DNA of 64,000 bases from an uncultured Cohaesibacter sp. (GTDB lineage: Bacteria > Pseudomonadota > Alphaproteobacteria > Rhizobiales > Cohaesibacteraceae), in assembly GCF_963662805.1 (NCBI RefSeq), contig NZ_OY759854.1, forward strand, positions 62,001 to 126,000, given 5' to 3'. The notes below the pieces were generated by a model that saw only the letters and a program-made list of their open reading frames with translations, did no database searches and was not told the DNA's origin. The stretch's first letter is position 1. Every line of letters begins with the position of its first letter. This document shows, piece after piece, positions 26,266-35,897 of this stretch. Made by a program: the position numbers and the translations under genes.

Positions 26266-26934
26266 ATGTTTCAACGATTGTTCCTCATGTATGGCGTTTG
26301 CGCGCTTATGGTTCCTTCTCTGGCGGCGGCCGCAGATCTGCCAACACCTAACCCCGTCGTTGAGAACGCAAAGCGTTACGACACTAACCCCTGGGAGGGT
26401 TCATATGTCGGAGTTTACGGCGGCTACAGCTGGAATGATGCCGAGGTATCATTCCCGTTGATATTCCCCGGCTTCACAAGGGTCGTTTCAACATCATATG
26501 ACCATGAAGGGGCACGCATCGGCGGTTTCGCTGGGTACAACTGGATATTCTCACCCTCATTTCTGGCGGGCTTTGAAGCTGACCTAGGTAAAGACTGGTC
26601 CAGTTATGAAACTGGAGGATTGAAATTCCAGAACGGCATGAACTGGAGCGCCCGTGGGCGGCTTGGGTATACGATGGATCGTGCACTTGTCTTTGTGTCG
26701 GGCGGCTACACCGGCATGAATGCCGACTTCTCTGGCACCCAGAACGAAGACATGACCTTCCATGGCTGGACGCTTGGTGCCGGGCTGGACTTCGCCTTCA
26801 CAAAAAGCATCTTCGGGCGACTGGAGTACCGATACAACGACTATCAGGACAGCACTGCCAATTTCGGCTCCACCCCCGTTACGACCGATCCTTCCCAGAG
26901 TATCATCAATGTCGGCATTGGAGTGAAATTCTAG
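26266..26934 (+). CDS. Outer membrane beta-barrel protein, Omp25/31-like
   Basis: This is a 222-residue porin-family protein. The signal peptide (MFQRLFLMYGVCALMVPSLAAA) is cut near AAADLP. The barrel includes WEGSYVGVYGGYSWND, GGFAGYNWIFSPSFLAGFEADLG, SARGRLGYTMDRALVFVSGGYTG and a C-terminal strand ending in IGVGVKF-like VGIGVKF with terminal Phe. This is the layout of Omp25/Omp31 proteins of Hyphomicrobiales, including the Bartonella hemin-binding proteins. The ATG at 26266 follows GGAGA. It follows the two HO-like genes closely, so a tetrapyrrole link is possible. Confidence 0.85.
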   Translation: MFQRLFLMYGVCALMVPSLAAAADLPTPNPVVENAKRYDTNPWEGSYVGVYGGYSWNDAEVSFPLIFPGFTRVVSTSYDHEGARIGGFAGYNWIFSPSFLAGFEADLGKDWSSYETGGLKFQNGMNWSARGRLGYTMDRALVFVSGGYTGMNADFSGTQNEDMTFHGWTLGAGLDFAFTKSIFGRLEYRYNDYQDSTANFGSTPVTTDPSQSIINVGIGVKF

Positions 26935-26953
26935 ATCGGCAGGAGGGTCGCCT

Positions 26954-27901
26954 ATGAAACGTGGCAGGACCAAACTGCTTGCCCGCATTTCTCTCGGCAA
27001 ACGGGTGCCGATGACTGCGCTCATTCAAACATTGGCAGTCGCAGAATATCTCAGCTTTCAAGGGGCAGCACGTGCGCTCGGCGTCAGCCAGTCCAGTGTC
27101 AGCATGAGAGTAAGGGACTTGGAGCAGGAGTTGGGGATCCTGCTCTTTGAGCGCTCGACCCATGGCGTTCAGCCCACGGAAGCCGGACGTCATTTCGTGG
27201 CGGAAGTCGATAGTGCTCTGGAAACATTGGAAGCGGCAATTCTATGTGCGGGGAGCCGGGCTCGAGGGGAGAAGGCCGATTTGCGTGTCGGCATCTATTC
27301 CCTTGTTCCCGGCGGCTTTCTCGATCGCCTGTTCAAGCGCTTCAAGGAGGAAGCGCCCCTCGTGCATTTCGAAATTTCCGAAGGCACCGCACGGGAAGCA
27401 TTATTCATGTTGAGGGAAGGCAAGCTCGATATTGCCTTTATGGCTTGCAATCAGGAAATCCCTGATCTCAATTCCCGAACCATCTGGAGCGATGAAATTC
27501 TGGTCGGCTTGCCTCTTGGCCACCCACTTACGGTCCAGAAGAAAATCACATGGAAGGATCTGGCACAACAGACCTTCCTTACCCGCCGAGGAGGCACCGG
27601 CCCCCAGATCCATGATCTGATCATCGCACGGTCCATGGGCCGCTGGCCGATACCCGAAATCCTCAAGCTGAAAATCGGCTATGGCACTTTGCTCTCTCTG
27701 ATCGAAGCAGGATGCGGCATCTCTCTGTTTCTCAAGGAAGCCTCTTTGTTGAGAGCCCGCGATGTTGTCTTCAAACCCATCCATGACGAAACCGAACGGA
27801 TCACTTTCTCTGTCGTCTGGTCGCCAAACAATCACAACCCGGCCTTGTCTCGATTGCTCAAACTCGCGATGGATATGGATTCGGACAAGACCGACCCATA
27901 G
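26954..27901 (+). CDS. LysR-family transcriptional regulator
   Basis: This 315-residue regulator has the N-terminal HTH (LSFQGAARALGVSQSSVSMRVRDLEQELG) preceded by about 20 extra residues, so MTALIQTLAVAEYL at 27011 may be the true start. The effector domain follows (residues about 110-300). A LysR gene just before traG is common in this ICE family and may control transfer. It is only 19 bp after the Omp25-like gene. Confidence 0.88.
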   Translation: MKRGRTKLLARISLGKRVPMTALIQTLAVAEYLSFQGAARALGVSQSSVSMRVRDLEQELGILLFERSTHGVQPTEAGRHFVAEVDSALETLEAAILCAGSRARGEKADLRVGIYSLVPGGFLDRLFKRFKEEAPLVHFEISEGTAREALFMLREGKLDIAFMACNQEIPDLNSRTIWSDEILVGLPLGHPLTVQKKITWKDLAQQTFLTRRGGTGPQIHDLIIARSMGRWPIPEILKLKIGYGTLLSLIEAGCGISLFLKEASLLRARDVVFKPIHDETERITFSVVWSPNNHNPALSRLLKLAMDMDSDKTDP

Positions 27902-28045
27902 AAATCTCTGAACGTAGGCGTTCTGCGAACTTATCCGTTTCGCTCTCCAACATATCCGTTTCTTCGCTCGTCCCACGTCCACTCTTGCCAAGGACATGAC
28001 CGTCGCTGCTTCTTTGGGAACTCTTTCTTTTTCTGAGGAGCCTTC

Positions 28046-30046
28046 ATGCGTGGCAGCCGTATTCTCTGGGGCCAGATTGCGCTCGTCCTAGCGGTCATTC
28101 TGATGATGGTCTGGCTGGCGACCCAATGGACAGCCTGGCGGTTGGGTTTCCAGATCCAGCTTGGAAACCCTTGGTTCAAGCTAGGGAATTGGCCGATCTA
28201 CTATCCAACCAACTTCTTTTTGTGGTGGTTCACCTTCGACGCCTATGCACCTGACATCTTTGTTGAAGGCGCTCTGATCGCTGCATCGGGCGGCATTCTC
28301 TCGATTGGCATTGCCATTCTCATGGCAATCATGCGGGCGCGAGAAAGCCACGAGGTCGCAACATATGGCTCGGCGCGATGGGCAAGAGACGAAGAAATCT
28401 GCGCAGCAGGCTTGCTTGATCCCGACGGCGTTATCCTTGGCCACCACGACAAGGGCTATCTGCGCCATGACGGACCCGAGCATGTTCTCTGCTTTGCTCC
28501 AACCCGAAGCGGCAAGGGCGTGGGACTGGTCATCCCGACCTTGCTGACATGGCCCGGCAGCTCAGTGATCCATGACATCAAGGGAGAAAACTGGAACCTG
28601 ACCGCAGGCTTCCGGGCAAAGTATGGCCGTGTCCTGCTGTTTGATCCGACCAACCCCAATTCTTCCGCCTATAATCCTCTGCTCGAGGTGCGGAAGGGTG
28701 AATGGGAGGTTCGGGATATCCAGAATATCGCCGATATCCTCGTTGACCCAGAAGGCAGTCTCGACAAGCGCAATCATTGGGAGAAAACCAGCCATTCCCT
28801 TCTGGTCGGCACCATCCTGCATGTGCTCTATGCGGAAGCCGACAAGACACTGGCGGGTGTCGCGAACTTCCTTTCGGATCCGAGGAGGACTGTTGAGACG
28901 ACACTCCATGCCATGATGACAACGCCGCATCTCGGAGATGCCGGAACCCACCCGGTCGTTGCATCAGCTGCAAGAGAGCTTCTCAACAAATCCGAGAATG
29001 AGCGTTCCGGTGTCCTCAGTACCGCCATGTCGTTCCTGGGGCTCTATCGGGATCCTGTCGTTGCCACAGTGACCTCCCGATGCGACTGGCACATCGCCGA
29101 TCTCGTCAGTGCGGACAAACCGGTCAGCCTCTATCTCGTCGTGCCCCCATCGGACATCAATCGAACCAAGCCTCTCATCCGGCTCATTCTCAACCAGATC
29201 GGGCGTCGCCTTACGGAGGAGCTAGAGAGTGCGGGCAAGCGCCATCGACTTCTCCTGATGCTTGATGAGTTCCCGGCACTTGGAAGGCTCGACTTCTTTG
29301 AATCGGCTCTTGCCTTCATGGCAGGTTATGGCCTCAAGTCCTTTCTGATCGCCCAGTCTCTCAATCAGATTGAGCGGGCATACGGCCAGAATAATGCCAT
29401 TCTCGACAATTGCCATGTCCGGGTTGCCTTTGCCAGCAATGACGAGCGAACCGCCAAGCGCATCAGCGATGCTTTGGGAACCGCAACCGAGCTGCGCGAT
29501 TCCACCAATTATGCCGGTCACAGGCTCGCACCATGGCTCGGACATCTGATGGTGTCTCGACAAGAAACTGCCCGACCGCTCCTGACGCCTGGCGAAATCA
29601 TGCAATTGCCGCCCGCCGATGAAATCGTCATGCTCGCGGGAACGCCTCCCATCAGGGCAAGGAAGGTCCGCTACTATGAGGATGTTCGCTTCACTGAACG
29701 GCTTCTTTCTCCTCCAGATATGAGCCATCGCTTTGATGCGAACGGATCCAGCGATGGTGCGTGGGCTGGTCACGTGATCAAGGCTCCGGGTGTGCTGAGA
29801 GGAAGCGCCAACTCCGTCGGCGAAGAGGATGGTGCCAATGCGGGCATAAGGCGTGAGCCGGAGTTACCGCAGCATGAAGAGATCCTGTCACCCCAACAGG
29901 CTGCCTCTCATGAATTCGACATTCTCGATGATGAACCCGATAGCGAAGCCATCAAGGCAAGATCCTTGCGGCAATCCATGCGCCAATCTACTCGGATGAT
30001 TGCACGGCAGGCCTCCATGAACCCCGACGACGGTATCGAGCTATAG
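28046..30046 (+). CDS. traG: Type IV coupling protein TraG/VirD4
   Basis: This 666-residue inner-membrane ATPase links the relaxosome to the Trb channel. Two N-terminal helices (about residues 6-30 and 70-95) precede the ATPase. Walker A is APTRSGKGVGLV near residue 150. The motif KGENWNLTAGFRAKYG follows, and Walker B is LLLMLDEFPALGRL near residue 400. The tail is acidic and divergent. The 145-bp upstream gap has two copies of TATCCGTTTC, which may belong to its promoter. Confidence 0.95.
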   Translation: MRGSRILWGQIALVLAVILMMVWLATQWTAWRLGFQIQLGNPWFKLGNWPIYYPTNFFLWWFTFDAYAPDIFVEGALIAASGGILSIGIAILMAIMRARESHEVATYGSARWARDEEICAAGLLDPDGVILGHHDKGYLRHDGPEHVLCFAPTRSGKGVGLVIPTLLTWPGSSVIHDIKGENWNLTAGFRAKYGRVLLFDPTNPNSSAYNPLLEVRKGEWEVRDIQNIADILVDPEGSLDKRNHWEKTSHSLLVGTILHVLYAEADKTLAGVANFLSDPRRTVETTLHAMMTTPHLGDAGTHPVVASAARELLNKSENERSGVLSTAMSFLGLYRDPVVATVTSRCDWHIADLVSADKPVSLYLVVPPSDINRTKPLIRLILNQIGRRLTEELESAGKRHRLLLMLDEFPALGRLDFFESALAFMAGYGLKSFLIAQSLNQIERAYGQNNAILDNCHVRVAFASNDERTAKRISDALGTATELRDSTNYAGHRLAPWLGHLMVSRQETARPLLTPGEIMQLPPADEIVMLAGTPPIRARKVRYYEDVRFTERLLSPPDMSHRFDANGSSDGAWAGHVIKAPGVLRGSANSVGEEDGANAGIRREPELPQHEEILSPQQAASHEFDILDDEPDSEAIKARSLRQSMRQSTRMIARQASMNPDDGIEL

Positions 30047-30056
30047 GGAGGCTTGC

Positions 30057-30533
30057 TTGAAACGAACACGCATGAATGTCTATTTCGATCCAAAATTGCT
30101 GAGCCAAATTGAAGCCTTGGCGATGCGACGCAATGTTTCCAAATCGGCGGTGATCGAAGCCGCTGTGGCCTCCTTTCTTTCTGGCGACAGCGCCGAGCAT
30201 ATGGAAGCTGCGCTCTCCCGTCGGCTCGACAGGGTGGGGAGGCAGATAGGAGGGTTGGAGCAGGACGTTGCCATTCTCGGTGAGACCATGTCTCTCTTTA
30301 TCCGCTTCTGGCTATCGGTGACACCCCCTTTGCCCGACAATGCCAAAGCGTCAGCACGGGCACAGGGAGCAGAACGCTTTGACGCCTTCATGCAAAATCT
30401 TGGCCGCAGAATTGCCAAAGGGGACCGTTTCCTGCGAGAAGTTTCATTCGACATTCCGGCAGATGTAAGCTTTGACGTGCCCGATGAAGCTATGGATGGA
30501 AGCCAGAATCAGAATGACGACAGAGAGCTCTGA
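30057..30533 (+). CDS. Ribbon-helix-helix (CopG-type) protein
   Basis: This 158-residue protein begins MKRTRMNVYFDPKLLSQIEALA and contains SKSAVIEAAVASFL, the RHH fold. The middle region is helical (RLDRVGRQIGGLEQDVAILGET) with a hydrophobic stretch (LFIRFWLSVTPPL). It sits between traG and trbB as usual. It may repress the operon or help the relaxosome. The start is a TTG at 30057, supported by AGGGAGG 6 nt upstream and by the KRTRxNVYF start typical of the family. Confidence 0.85.
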   Translation: MKRTRMNVYFDPKLLSQIEALAMRRNVSKSAVIEAAVASFLSGDSAEHMEAALSRRLDRVGRQIGGLEQDVAILGETMSLFIRFWLSVTPPLPDNAKASARAQGAERFDAFMQNLGRRIAKGDRFLREVSFDIPADVSFDVPDEAMDGSQNQNDDREL

Positions 30534-30702
30534 GACAACAGGTATGGCATGAGCTGCTGTTTCATGCCCATCCCATTTGCCGTCGCTTCTCGCCCATCTC
30601 CGCATTCAGGGAAAAGGCTATTGTCTCGCCGCTAAATCCGGTTTTCTTAATTGACCCCGACGCGAGGCGCAAAGGGTATGCCTCGCCTTGAGCGGGGCAA
30701 GC

Positions 30703-31707
30703 ATGACAGGAAATCACGCACAATCCGAGGCTGTTGCTAAGCCTGAGAGCCAAACAGTTGCACGCGGTGCACGGATGTTGCGCTCCGCTCTTGGGCCAGC
30801 CATTGCGCATCTTCTTCGCGATGACAGGATCATCGAAGTGATGCTGAACCCGGATGGTCACATCTGGGTTGATCGACTGTCTGAGGGCCTCGCCGACACA
30901 GGGGAAATCCTGTCCGCTGAAGATGGCGAGAGGATCATCCGGCTGGTAGCCCATCATGTCGGGGCAGAGGTTCATACCCGCAGTCCCCGTGTTTCGGCAG
31001 AACTCCCGGAAAGTGGCGAGCGTTTCGAAGGCTTGCTTCCGCCCGTGGTCTCAGCGCCGACCTTTGCAATCCGCAAACCCGCCGTCGCGATCTTCACGCT
31101 CGATGACTATGTCAGCCAATCCATCATGGAAGATTGGCAAGCCGATATCCTGCGCAATGCGGTCCGCTCAAGAGCCAATATTCTCGTTGCCGGTGGCACA
31201 TCGACCGGCAAGACGACCCTGACGAATGCGCTTCTGGCCGAGGTTGCCAAAGAGGCCGATCGCGTTGTCATCATCGAAGACACCCGCGAACTGCAGTGCG
31301 CCGCTCCCAACCTTGTCGCCATGCGAACCAAGGATGGTGTTGCCTCCCTTTCGGATCTGGTGCGCTCGTCCCTTCGGCTGCGTCCTGACCGGATCCCCAT
31401 CGGAGAAGTCAGAGGGCCAGAAGCTCTCGATCTGCTCAAGGCATGGGGAACCGGACATCCTGGCGGCATTGGCACCATTCACGCCGGATCCGGGCTTGGC
31501 GCACTCCATCGTCTGGAACAGCTCATTCAGGAAACTGTCGTGACCGTTCCACGCGCCCTCATTGCGGAAACCATCGATCTTGTTGCAGTTCTGGCCGGGC
31601 GAGGCTCAGCCCGCCGGTTGGTCGAGCTCGCCCGCGTTGATGGCCTGCAATCCGACGGCTCTTACCACATCACCTCAGCCTTTCACAAAAAAGGAGATCG
31701 CGCATGA
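30703..31707 (+). CDS. trbB: Conjugal transfer ATPase TrbB
   Basis: This 334-residue VirB11-like hexameric ATPase powers pilus biogenesis. Walker A is VAGGTSTGKTTLTNAL near residue 165; the Asp box (IIEDTRELQ), the RPDRIPIGEVRGPEALDLL segment and the His box (TGHPGGIGTIHA) are intact. The ATG at 30703 is preferred over the TTG at 30688. It overlaps trbC by ATGA and heads the trb operon. Confidence 0.95.
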   Translation: MTGNHAQSEAVAKPESQTVARGARMLRSALGPAIAHLLRDDRIIEVMLNPDGHIWVDRLSEGLADTGEILSAEDGERIIRLVAHHVGAEVHTRSPRVSAELPESGERFEGLLPPVVSAPTFAIRKPAVAIFTLDDYVSQSIMEDWQADILRNAVRSRANILVAGGTSTGKTTLTNALLAEVAKEADRVVIIEDTRELQCAAPNLVAMRTKDGVASLSDLVRSSLRLRPDRIPIGEVRGPEALDLLKAWGTGHPGGIGTIHAGSGLGALHRLEQLIQETVVTVPRALIAETIDLVAVLAGRGSARRLVELARVDGLQSDGSYHITSAFHKKGDRA

Positions 31708-32036
31708 TCCCCCAATTTCTGCCCGCTCGTAGATGTGCGACCATATTTGCTTCTTCCGTTCTCACCGCTTTGCTGCTTGTCCCCGCAGCAAGGGCGGCCG
31801 GCTCTTCCATGCCATGGGAGGCTCCCCTTGAGTCCATCCTTGAATCCGTGGAGGGGCCGGTCGCCAAAATCATTGCGGTCATCATCATCATTGTGACCGG
31901 CCTGACGTTGGCATTTGGCGACAGCTCAGGTGGCTTCAGGCGACTGATCCAGATCGTCTTTGGCCTTTCCATCGCCTTTGCCGCTTCCAGTTTCTTTCTG
32001 TCTTTCTTTTCTTTCGGCGGAGGAGCGCTTGTCTGA
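31704..32036 (+). CDS. trbC: Conjugal transfer pilin TrbC
   Basis: This 110-residue VirB2-like prepilin has a long signal peptide (FASSVLTALLLVPAARAAG) and two hydrophobic helices (IIAVIIIIVTGLTLAFG, LIQIVFGLSIAFAASSFFL). It is the pilus subunit and the likely substrate of the S26 peptidase at 20031. Coupled to trbB and trbD by overlapping codons. Confidence 0.92.
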   Translation: MIPQFLPARRCATIFASSVLTALLLVPAARAAGSSMPWEAPLESILESVEGPVAKIIAVIIIIVTGLTLAFGDSSGGFRRLIQIVFGLSIAFAASSFFLSFFSFGGGALV

Positions 32037-32317
32037 TGGCCAGCGCCTTCGAACAGCTTGATGCCGTGCCGGGTTTTTCCATTCCCGTTCATCGGGCCTT
32101 GACCGAGCAGATCCTGCTCGGTGGGGCGCCCCGTTCCATCGCCATTCTCAATGGAACGCTCGCCGGAGCCATGGGGCTTGGTTTGCGCCTCTGGCTGGTC
32201 GGTCTTCTCATTTGGGCAATCGGTCATTTTCTGGCGGTCTGGGCTGCAAAGCGTGATCCGCTCTTTGTCGATGTCGGTCGCCAGCATCTGCGCATTCCAG
32301 CGCATCTCTCTGTTTGA
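32036..32317 (+). CDS. trbD: Conjugal transfer protein TrbD
   Basis: This 93-residue VirB3-like inner-membrane protein carries a helix at about residues 45-75 (GAMGLGLRLWLVGLLIWAIG). It assists the VirB4-type ATPase TrbE. The motif VHRALTEQILLGGAPR is typical. TGATG overlap with trbC. Confidence 0.9.
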   Translation: MASAFEQLDAVPGFSIPVHRALTEQILLGGAPRSIAILNGTLAGAMGLGLRLWLVGLLIWAIGHFLAVWAAKRDPLFVDVGRQHLRIPAHLSV

Positions 32318-32329
32318 CGGAACCTTGCG

Positions 32330-34825
32330 ATGATGAACCTTGCCGAATACCAAACCCGAAACAACAGTCTCGCAGACTATCTGCCATGGGCCGCGCTGGT
32401 CGAGGTTGGCGTGGTGCTCAACAAGGATGGGAGCTTTCAGCGAAGCGCGAAGTTTCGGGGGCCGGATCTGGACTCCGCAGTGGCAGCCGAACTGGTTGCC
32501 GTGTCAGCCCGCATCAACAATGCCTTCCGTCGTCTCGGCTCTGGCTGGAGCATTTTCGTTGAAGCTCAGCGCAATCCTTCTTCGGCTTATCCGGACAGCC
32601 TCTTTCCCGACGCCGCCTCGGCTCTGGTCGATGCTGAGCGCAAGGCAGATTTTGAAGGCGAGGGGCAAGGTTCCGGACGAAATCATACGGGCAGGGAACA
32701 TTTTGTCTCGGACTATCTCCTGACCCTTCTCTGGCTGCCACCGGCAGAGGATGCCAGCCGAACGGAAGTTTGGTTCTACGAAGGTCGCGAGCAAGCTGGC
32801 GTCAATCCGCACGAGCTGTTGCGCAGTTTCATGGATCGAACCAATCGCATTCTGGCCCTCATGGATGGCTTTATGCCCGAATGCCGCTGGCTCGACGACG
32901 CCGAAACCCTGTCTTATCTCCATTCCACAGTCTCAACCAACCGGCATCCCGTTCGTGTTCCGGAGGTGCCGATCTATCTCGATGCCTTGCTTGCAGATCA
33001 GGCTTTGACGGGAGGTCTGGAGCCTCGTCTCGGTGACCAGCATCTGCGTATCCTCACCATCACCGGTTTTCCGACCGCGACCACGCCCGGCATTCTTGAT
33101 GAACTCAACCGGTTGTCTTTTGCCTATCGTTGGAGCACACGGGCAATCCTTCTCGATAAGACTGAAGCAACACGCCTCATCACACGAATCCGCAGGCAAT
33201 GGTTTGCCAAGCGCAAGAGCATTGGCGCCATTCTCCGCGAAGTGATGACCAACGAGCAATCTGCATTGGTCGATACCGACGCCGCCAACAAAGCGGCGGA
33301 CGCCGATATGGCGCTGCAGGAGTTGGGTAGCGACATCGCTGGAGTTGCCTATGTCACGGCGACCATCACCGTCTGGGATGAAGACCCCAATGCTGCGGAA
33401 GAAAAGCTCAGATTGGTAGAGAAGGTCATTCAGGGACGAGACTTTGTCACCAAGCCAGAAACCCTCAATGCCGTGGATGCCTGGCTTGGGAGTTTGCCCG
33501 GTCACACCTATGCCAATGTCAGGCAGCCGCCGATCTCGACCCTCAATCTTGCGCACATGATCCCGTTGTCTGCCGTATGGGCAGGGCCGGAACGGAACGA
33601 TCATCTCGCTGCGCCCCCATTGCTCTACGGCAAGACCGAGGGAAGCACGCCGTTTCGGCTTTCCCTTCATGTCGGCGATGTTGGTCATACGCTCATCGTC
33701 GGGCCAACGGGTGCGGGCAAGTCAGTGCTTCTAGCCCTGATGGCCCTGCAGTTTCGCCGCTATCAGGGCTCACAGGTTTTCGCCTTTGACTTTGGCGGAT
33801 CCATTAGGGTGGCAAGCCTTGCCATGGGAGGTGATTGGCATGATCTGGGAGGAAGTCTGGCAACAACGCCGGAAACGTCGATGGCTCTCCAACCCCTCAA
33901 AGCCATTCATGACACCTATGAGCGGGCTTGGGCTGCCGACTGGATCGTTGCGATCCTGACGCGTGAGCGTCTCGAGATCACCCCGGAAGTGAAGGAATAT
34001 CTCTGGACCGCTCTGACCTCTCTGGCATCAGCACCAGTCGAAGAGCGCACTCTTACCGGCTTGAGCGTCCTGCTCCAGTCCAACGATCTTAAGCAAGCCT
34101 TGCGCCCCTATTGCATCGGAGGGGCCTATGGTCATCTCCTTGATGGGGAGAGCGAAGAACTCGGAACCATGGATGTGCAGGCTTTCGAGATTGAAGGCCT
34201 GATCGACACCGGCGCAGCCCCCGCAGTCCTATCCTATCTCTTTCACCGCATTGGCGATCGTCTTGATGGTCGCCCGACCTTGCTCATCATTGATGAGGGA
34301 TGGTTGGTGCTTGATGATGATGCCTTCGCCGGTCAGTTGCGGGAATGGTTAAAGACGCTGAGAAAGAAGAATGCCAGCGTCGTCTTCGCTACGCAAAGCC
34401 TCTCCGATATTGACGGTAGTCCCATTGCCAACGCCATCATCGAAAGCTGCCCAACCCGGCTCTTGCTACCCAATGAGCGCGCCGTTGAACCTCAGATCAC
34501 GGCCATCTATCGGCGCTTCGGTCTTAATGACAGGCAGATCGAAATCCTCGCCCGAGCCACGCCGAAGCATGACTATTATTGCCAGTCCAGACGCGGCAAT
34601 CGGCTCTTTGATCTGGGCTTGAGCGAAATTGGTCTCGCCCTCTGCGCTGCTTCTTCCAAATCCGATCAGGCCGATATTGAACGGCTCTTTAGCCAATCCG
34701 GGCGGGAAGGGTTTCTGGAAGCCTGGTTGCGTCATCGCAAACTCGATTGGGCGGCCGACCTCATTCCCGATCTCACCAATATCTCCCGCACATTCCGCAA
34801 CCCAAATGACAAGGAAGGGCACTGA
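32330..34825 (+). CDS. trbE: Conjugal transfer ATPase TrbE (VirB4)
   Basis: This 831-residue ATPase energises channel and pilus assembly at the inner membrane. Walker A is GPTGAGKSVLLALMALQF near residue 460, Walker B LLIIDEGWLVLDD near residue 650, and the Q-motif FATQSLSDI follows. The N-terminal part starts LAEYQTRNNSLADYLPWAALV. A VSARINNAFRRLGSGW segment is also TrbE-like. It overlaps trbJ by TGATG. Length is normal. Confidence 0.95.
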   Translation: MMNLAEYQTRNNSLADYLPWAALVEVGVVLNKDGSFQRSAKFRGPDLDSAVAAELVAVSARINNAFRRLGSGWSIFVEAQRNPSSAYPDSLFPDAASALVDAERKADFEGEGQGSGRNHTGREHFVSDYLLTLLWLPPAEDASRTEVWFYEGREQAGVNPHELLRSFMDRTNRILALMDGFMPECRWLDDAETLSYLHSTVSTNRHPVRVPEVPIYLDALLADQALTGGLEPRLGDQHLRILTITGFPTATTPGILDELNRLSFAYRWSTRAILLDKTEATRLITRIRRQWFAKRKSIGAILREVMTNEQSALVDTDAANKAADADMALQELGSDIAGVAYVTATITVWDEDPNAAEEKLRLVEKVIQGRDFVTKPETLNAVDAWLGSLPGHTYANVRQPPISTLNLAHMIPLSAVWAGPERNDHLAAPPLLYGKTEGSTPFRLSLHVGDVGHTLIVGPTGAGKSVLLALMALQFRRYQGSQVFAFDFGGSIRVASLAMGGDWHDLGGSLATTPETSMALQPLKAIHDTYERAWAADWIVAILTRERLEITPEVKEYLWTALTSLASAPVEERTLTGLSVLLQSNDLKQALRPYCIGGAYGHLLDGESEELGTMDVQAFEIEGLIDTGAAPAVLSYLFHRIGDRLDGRPTLLIIDEGWLVLDDDAFAGQLREWLKTLRKKNASVVFATQSLSDIDGSPIANAIIESCPTRLLLPNERAVEPQITAIYRRFGLNDRQIEILARATPKHDYYCQSRRGNRLFDLGLSEIGLALCAASSKSDQADIERLFSQSGREGFLEAWLRHRKLDWAADLIPDLTNISRTFRNPNDKEGH

Positions 34826-35586
34826 TGACCATTCGAACATCCCGAACAATTGCGCTGCGGCTGGCAACCGCGCTGATGACGGCTCCTGTCGTGATGCCCG
34901 CACTTCTGGTGCCAACCGTCTCCGCAGCCTGGATCGTCTATGACCCGACCAATTATGGGCAGAATGTCCTGCAGGCGGCACGGGCGCTCGAGCAGATCAA
35001 CAATCAGATCACGTCCCTTCAGAATGAAGCGCAGATGCTGATCAATCAGGCCCGCAACCTCACCAGTCTGCCGCATTCTTCTTTGCAGCAATTGCAGCAA
35101 AGCCTGCAGCAGACCCAGCAGCTTCTGAGAGAGGCTCAGAATATCGCCTTCGATGTGAATGCCATCGATGACGCCTTCACCTCCCGCTATGGCGATATAG
35201 AAATCTCGGCAACGGACGCAGAGCTTATCAGCGAAGCACGAACCCGCTGGGAGAATACGGTGGCCGGGCTTCAGGACGCCATGCGCGTTCAGGCCGGTGT
35301 CGTCTCCAACATTGACAGCAACCGATCGGAGATGTCTTCGCTGGTCGGACAGAGCCAGAGCGCCACCGGTGCGTTGCAGGCAACACAGGCGGGCAACCAG
35401 ATCCTTGCCCTGCAATCCCAGCAGCTCTCAGACCTCATCGCCATGCTCTCGGCCAATGGTCGCTCAACCGCTCTGAGCGAAGCGGAGCGTGCAACGGCGG
35501 TAGAACAGGGGCGCGTACAGCGTCAGCGTTTCCTAGCACCGGGCTCGGGCTATCAACAGGGCAATGCCCGCATGTTCAACAACTGA
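34825..35586 (+). CDS. trbJ: Conjugal transfer protein TrbJ
   Basis: This 253-residue VirB5-like periplasmic protein has a signal peptide (ATALMTAPVVMPALLVPTVSA) and begins WIVYDPTNYGQNVLQAARALEQINNQ. Long Gln-rich coiled-coil helices follow. It is thought to sit at the pilus tip and aid mating-pair contact. Confidence 0.92.
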   Translation: MTIRTSRTIALRLATALMTAPVVMPALLVPTVSAAWIVYDPTNYGQNVLQAARALEQINNQITSLQNEAQMLINQARNLTSLPHSSLQQLQQSLQQTQQLLREAQNIAFDVNAIDDAFTSRYGDIEISATDAELISEARTRWENTVAGLQDAMRVQAGVVSNIDSNRSEMSSLVGQSQSATGALQATQAGNQILALQSQQLSDLIAMLSANGRSTALSEAERATAVEQGRVQRQRFLAPGSGYQQGNARMFNN

Positions 35587-35606
35587 CAAGACAAGCGGGG
35601 GCACTC

Positions 35607-35897
35607 ATGAACAGCAAAACCGCAATTAGACTGGCGGCCATTCTTTTTGTCGCAATCGCCATGACGGCAACCATGATCGAAATGAGCCGGAAAGAAGAGC
35701 CGCAGCAAGAGAGCTCTGTTCCGTCTCTTCCGACAACCATGGATCCTTTGCGAGCCACGCTGCGCCGTTGCCAGCAAATGGGGGAAGCTGCCGCAACCGA
35801 TGCTGATTGTCTGGCCACATGGGCCAAATCCCGGGATCGCTTTCTTGGAAAATCAACCGCGCCGGAACTGCCCTCGAATGCCGGAGGGCTTGAATAA
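35607..35897 (+). CDS. trbK: Putative entry-exclusion protein TrbK-alt
   Basis: This 96-residue protein has one N-terminal helix (AAILFVAIAMTATMIEM) and a periplasmic tail with LRRCQQMGEAAATDADCLATWAKSR, the two-Cys pattern of the alternative TrbK group. It would block transfer into a host that already has the element. TGATG-type overlap with trbL. Confidence 0.88.
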   Translation: MNSKTAIRLAAILFVAIAMTATMIEMSRKEEPQQESSVPSLPTTMDPLRATLRRCQQMGEAAATDADCLATWAKSRDRFLGKSTAPELPSNAGGLE

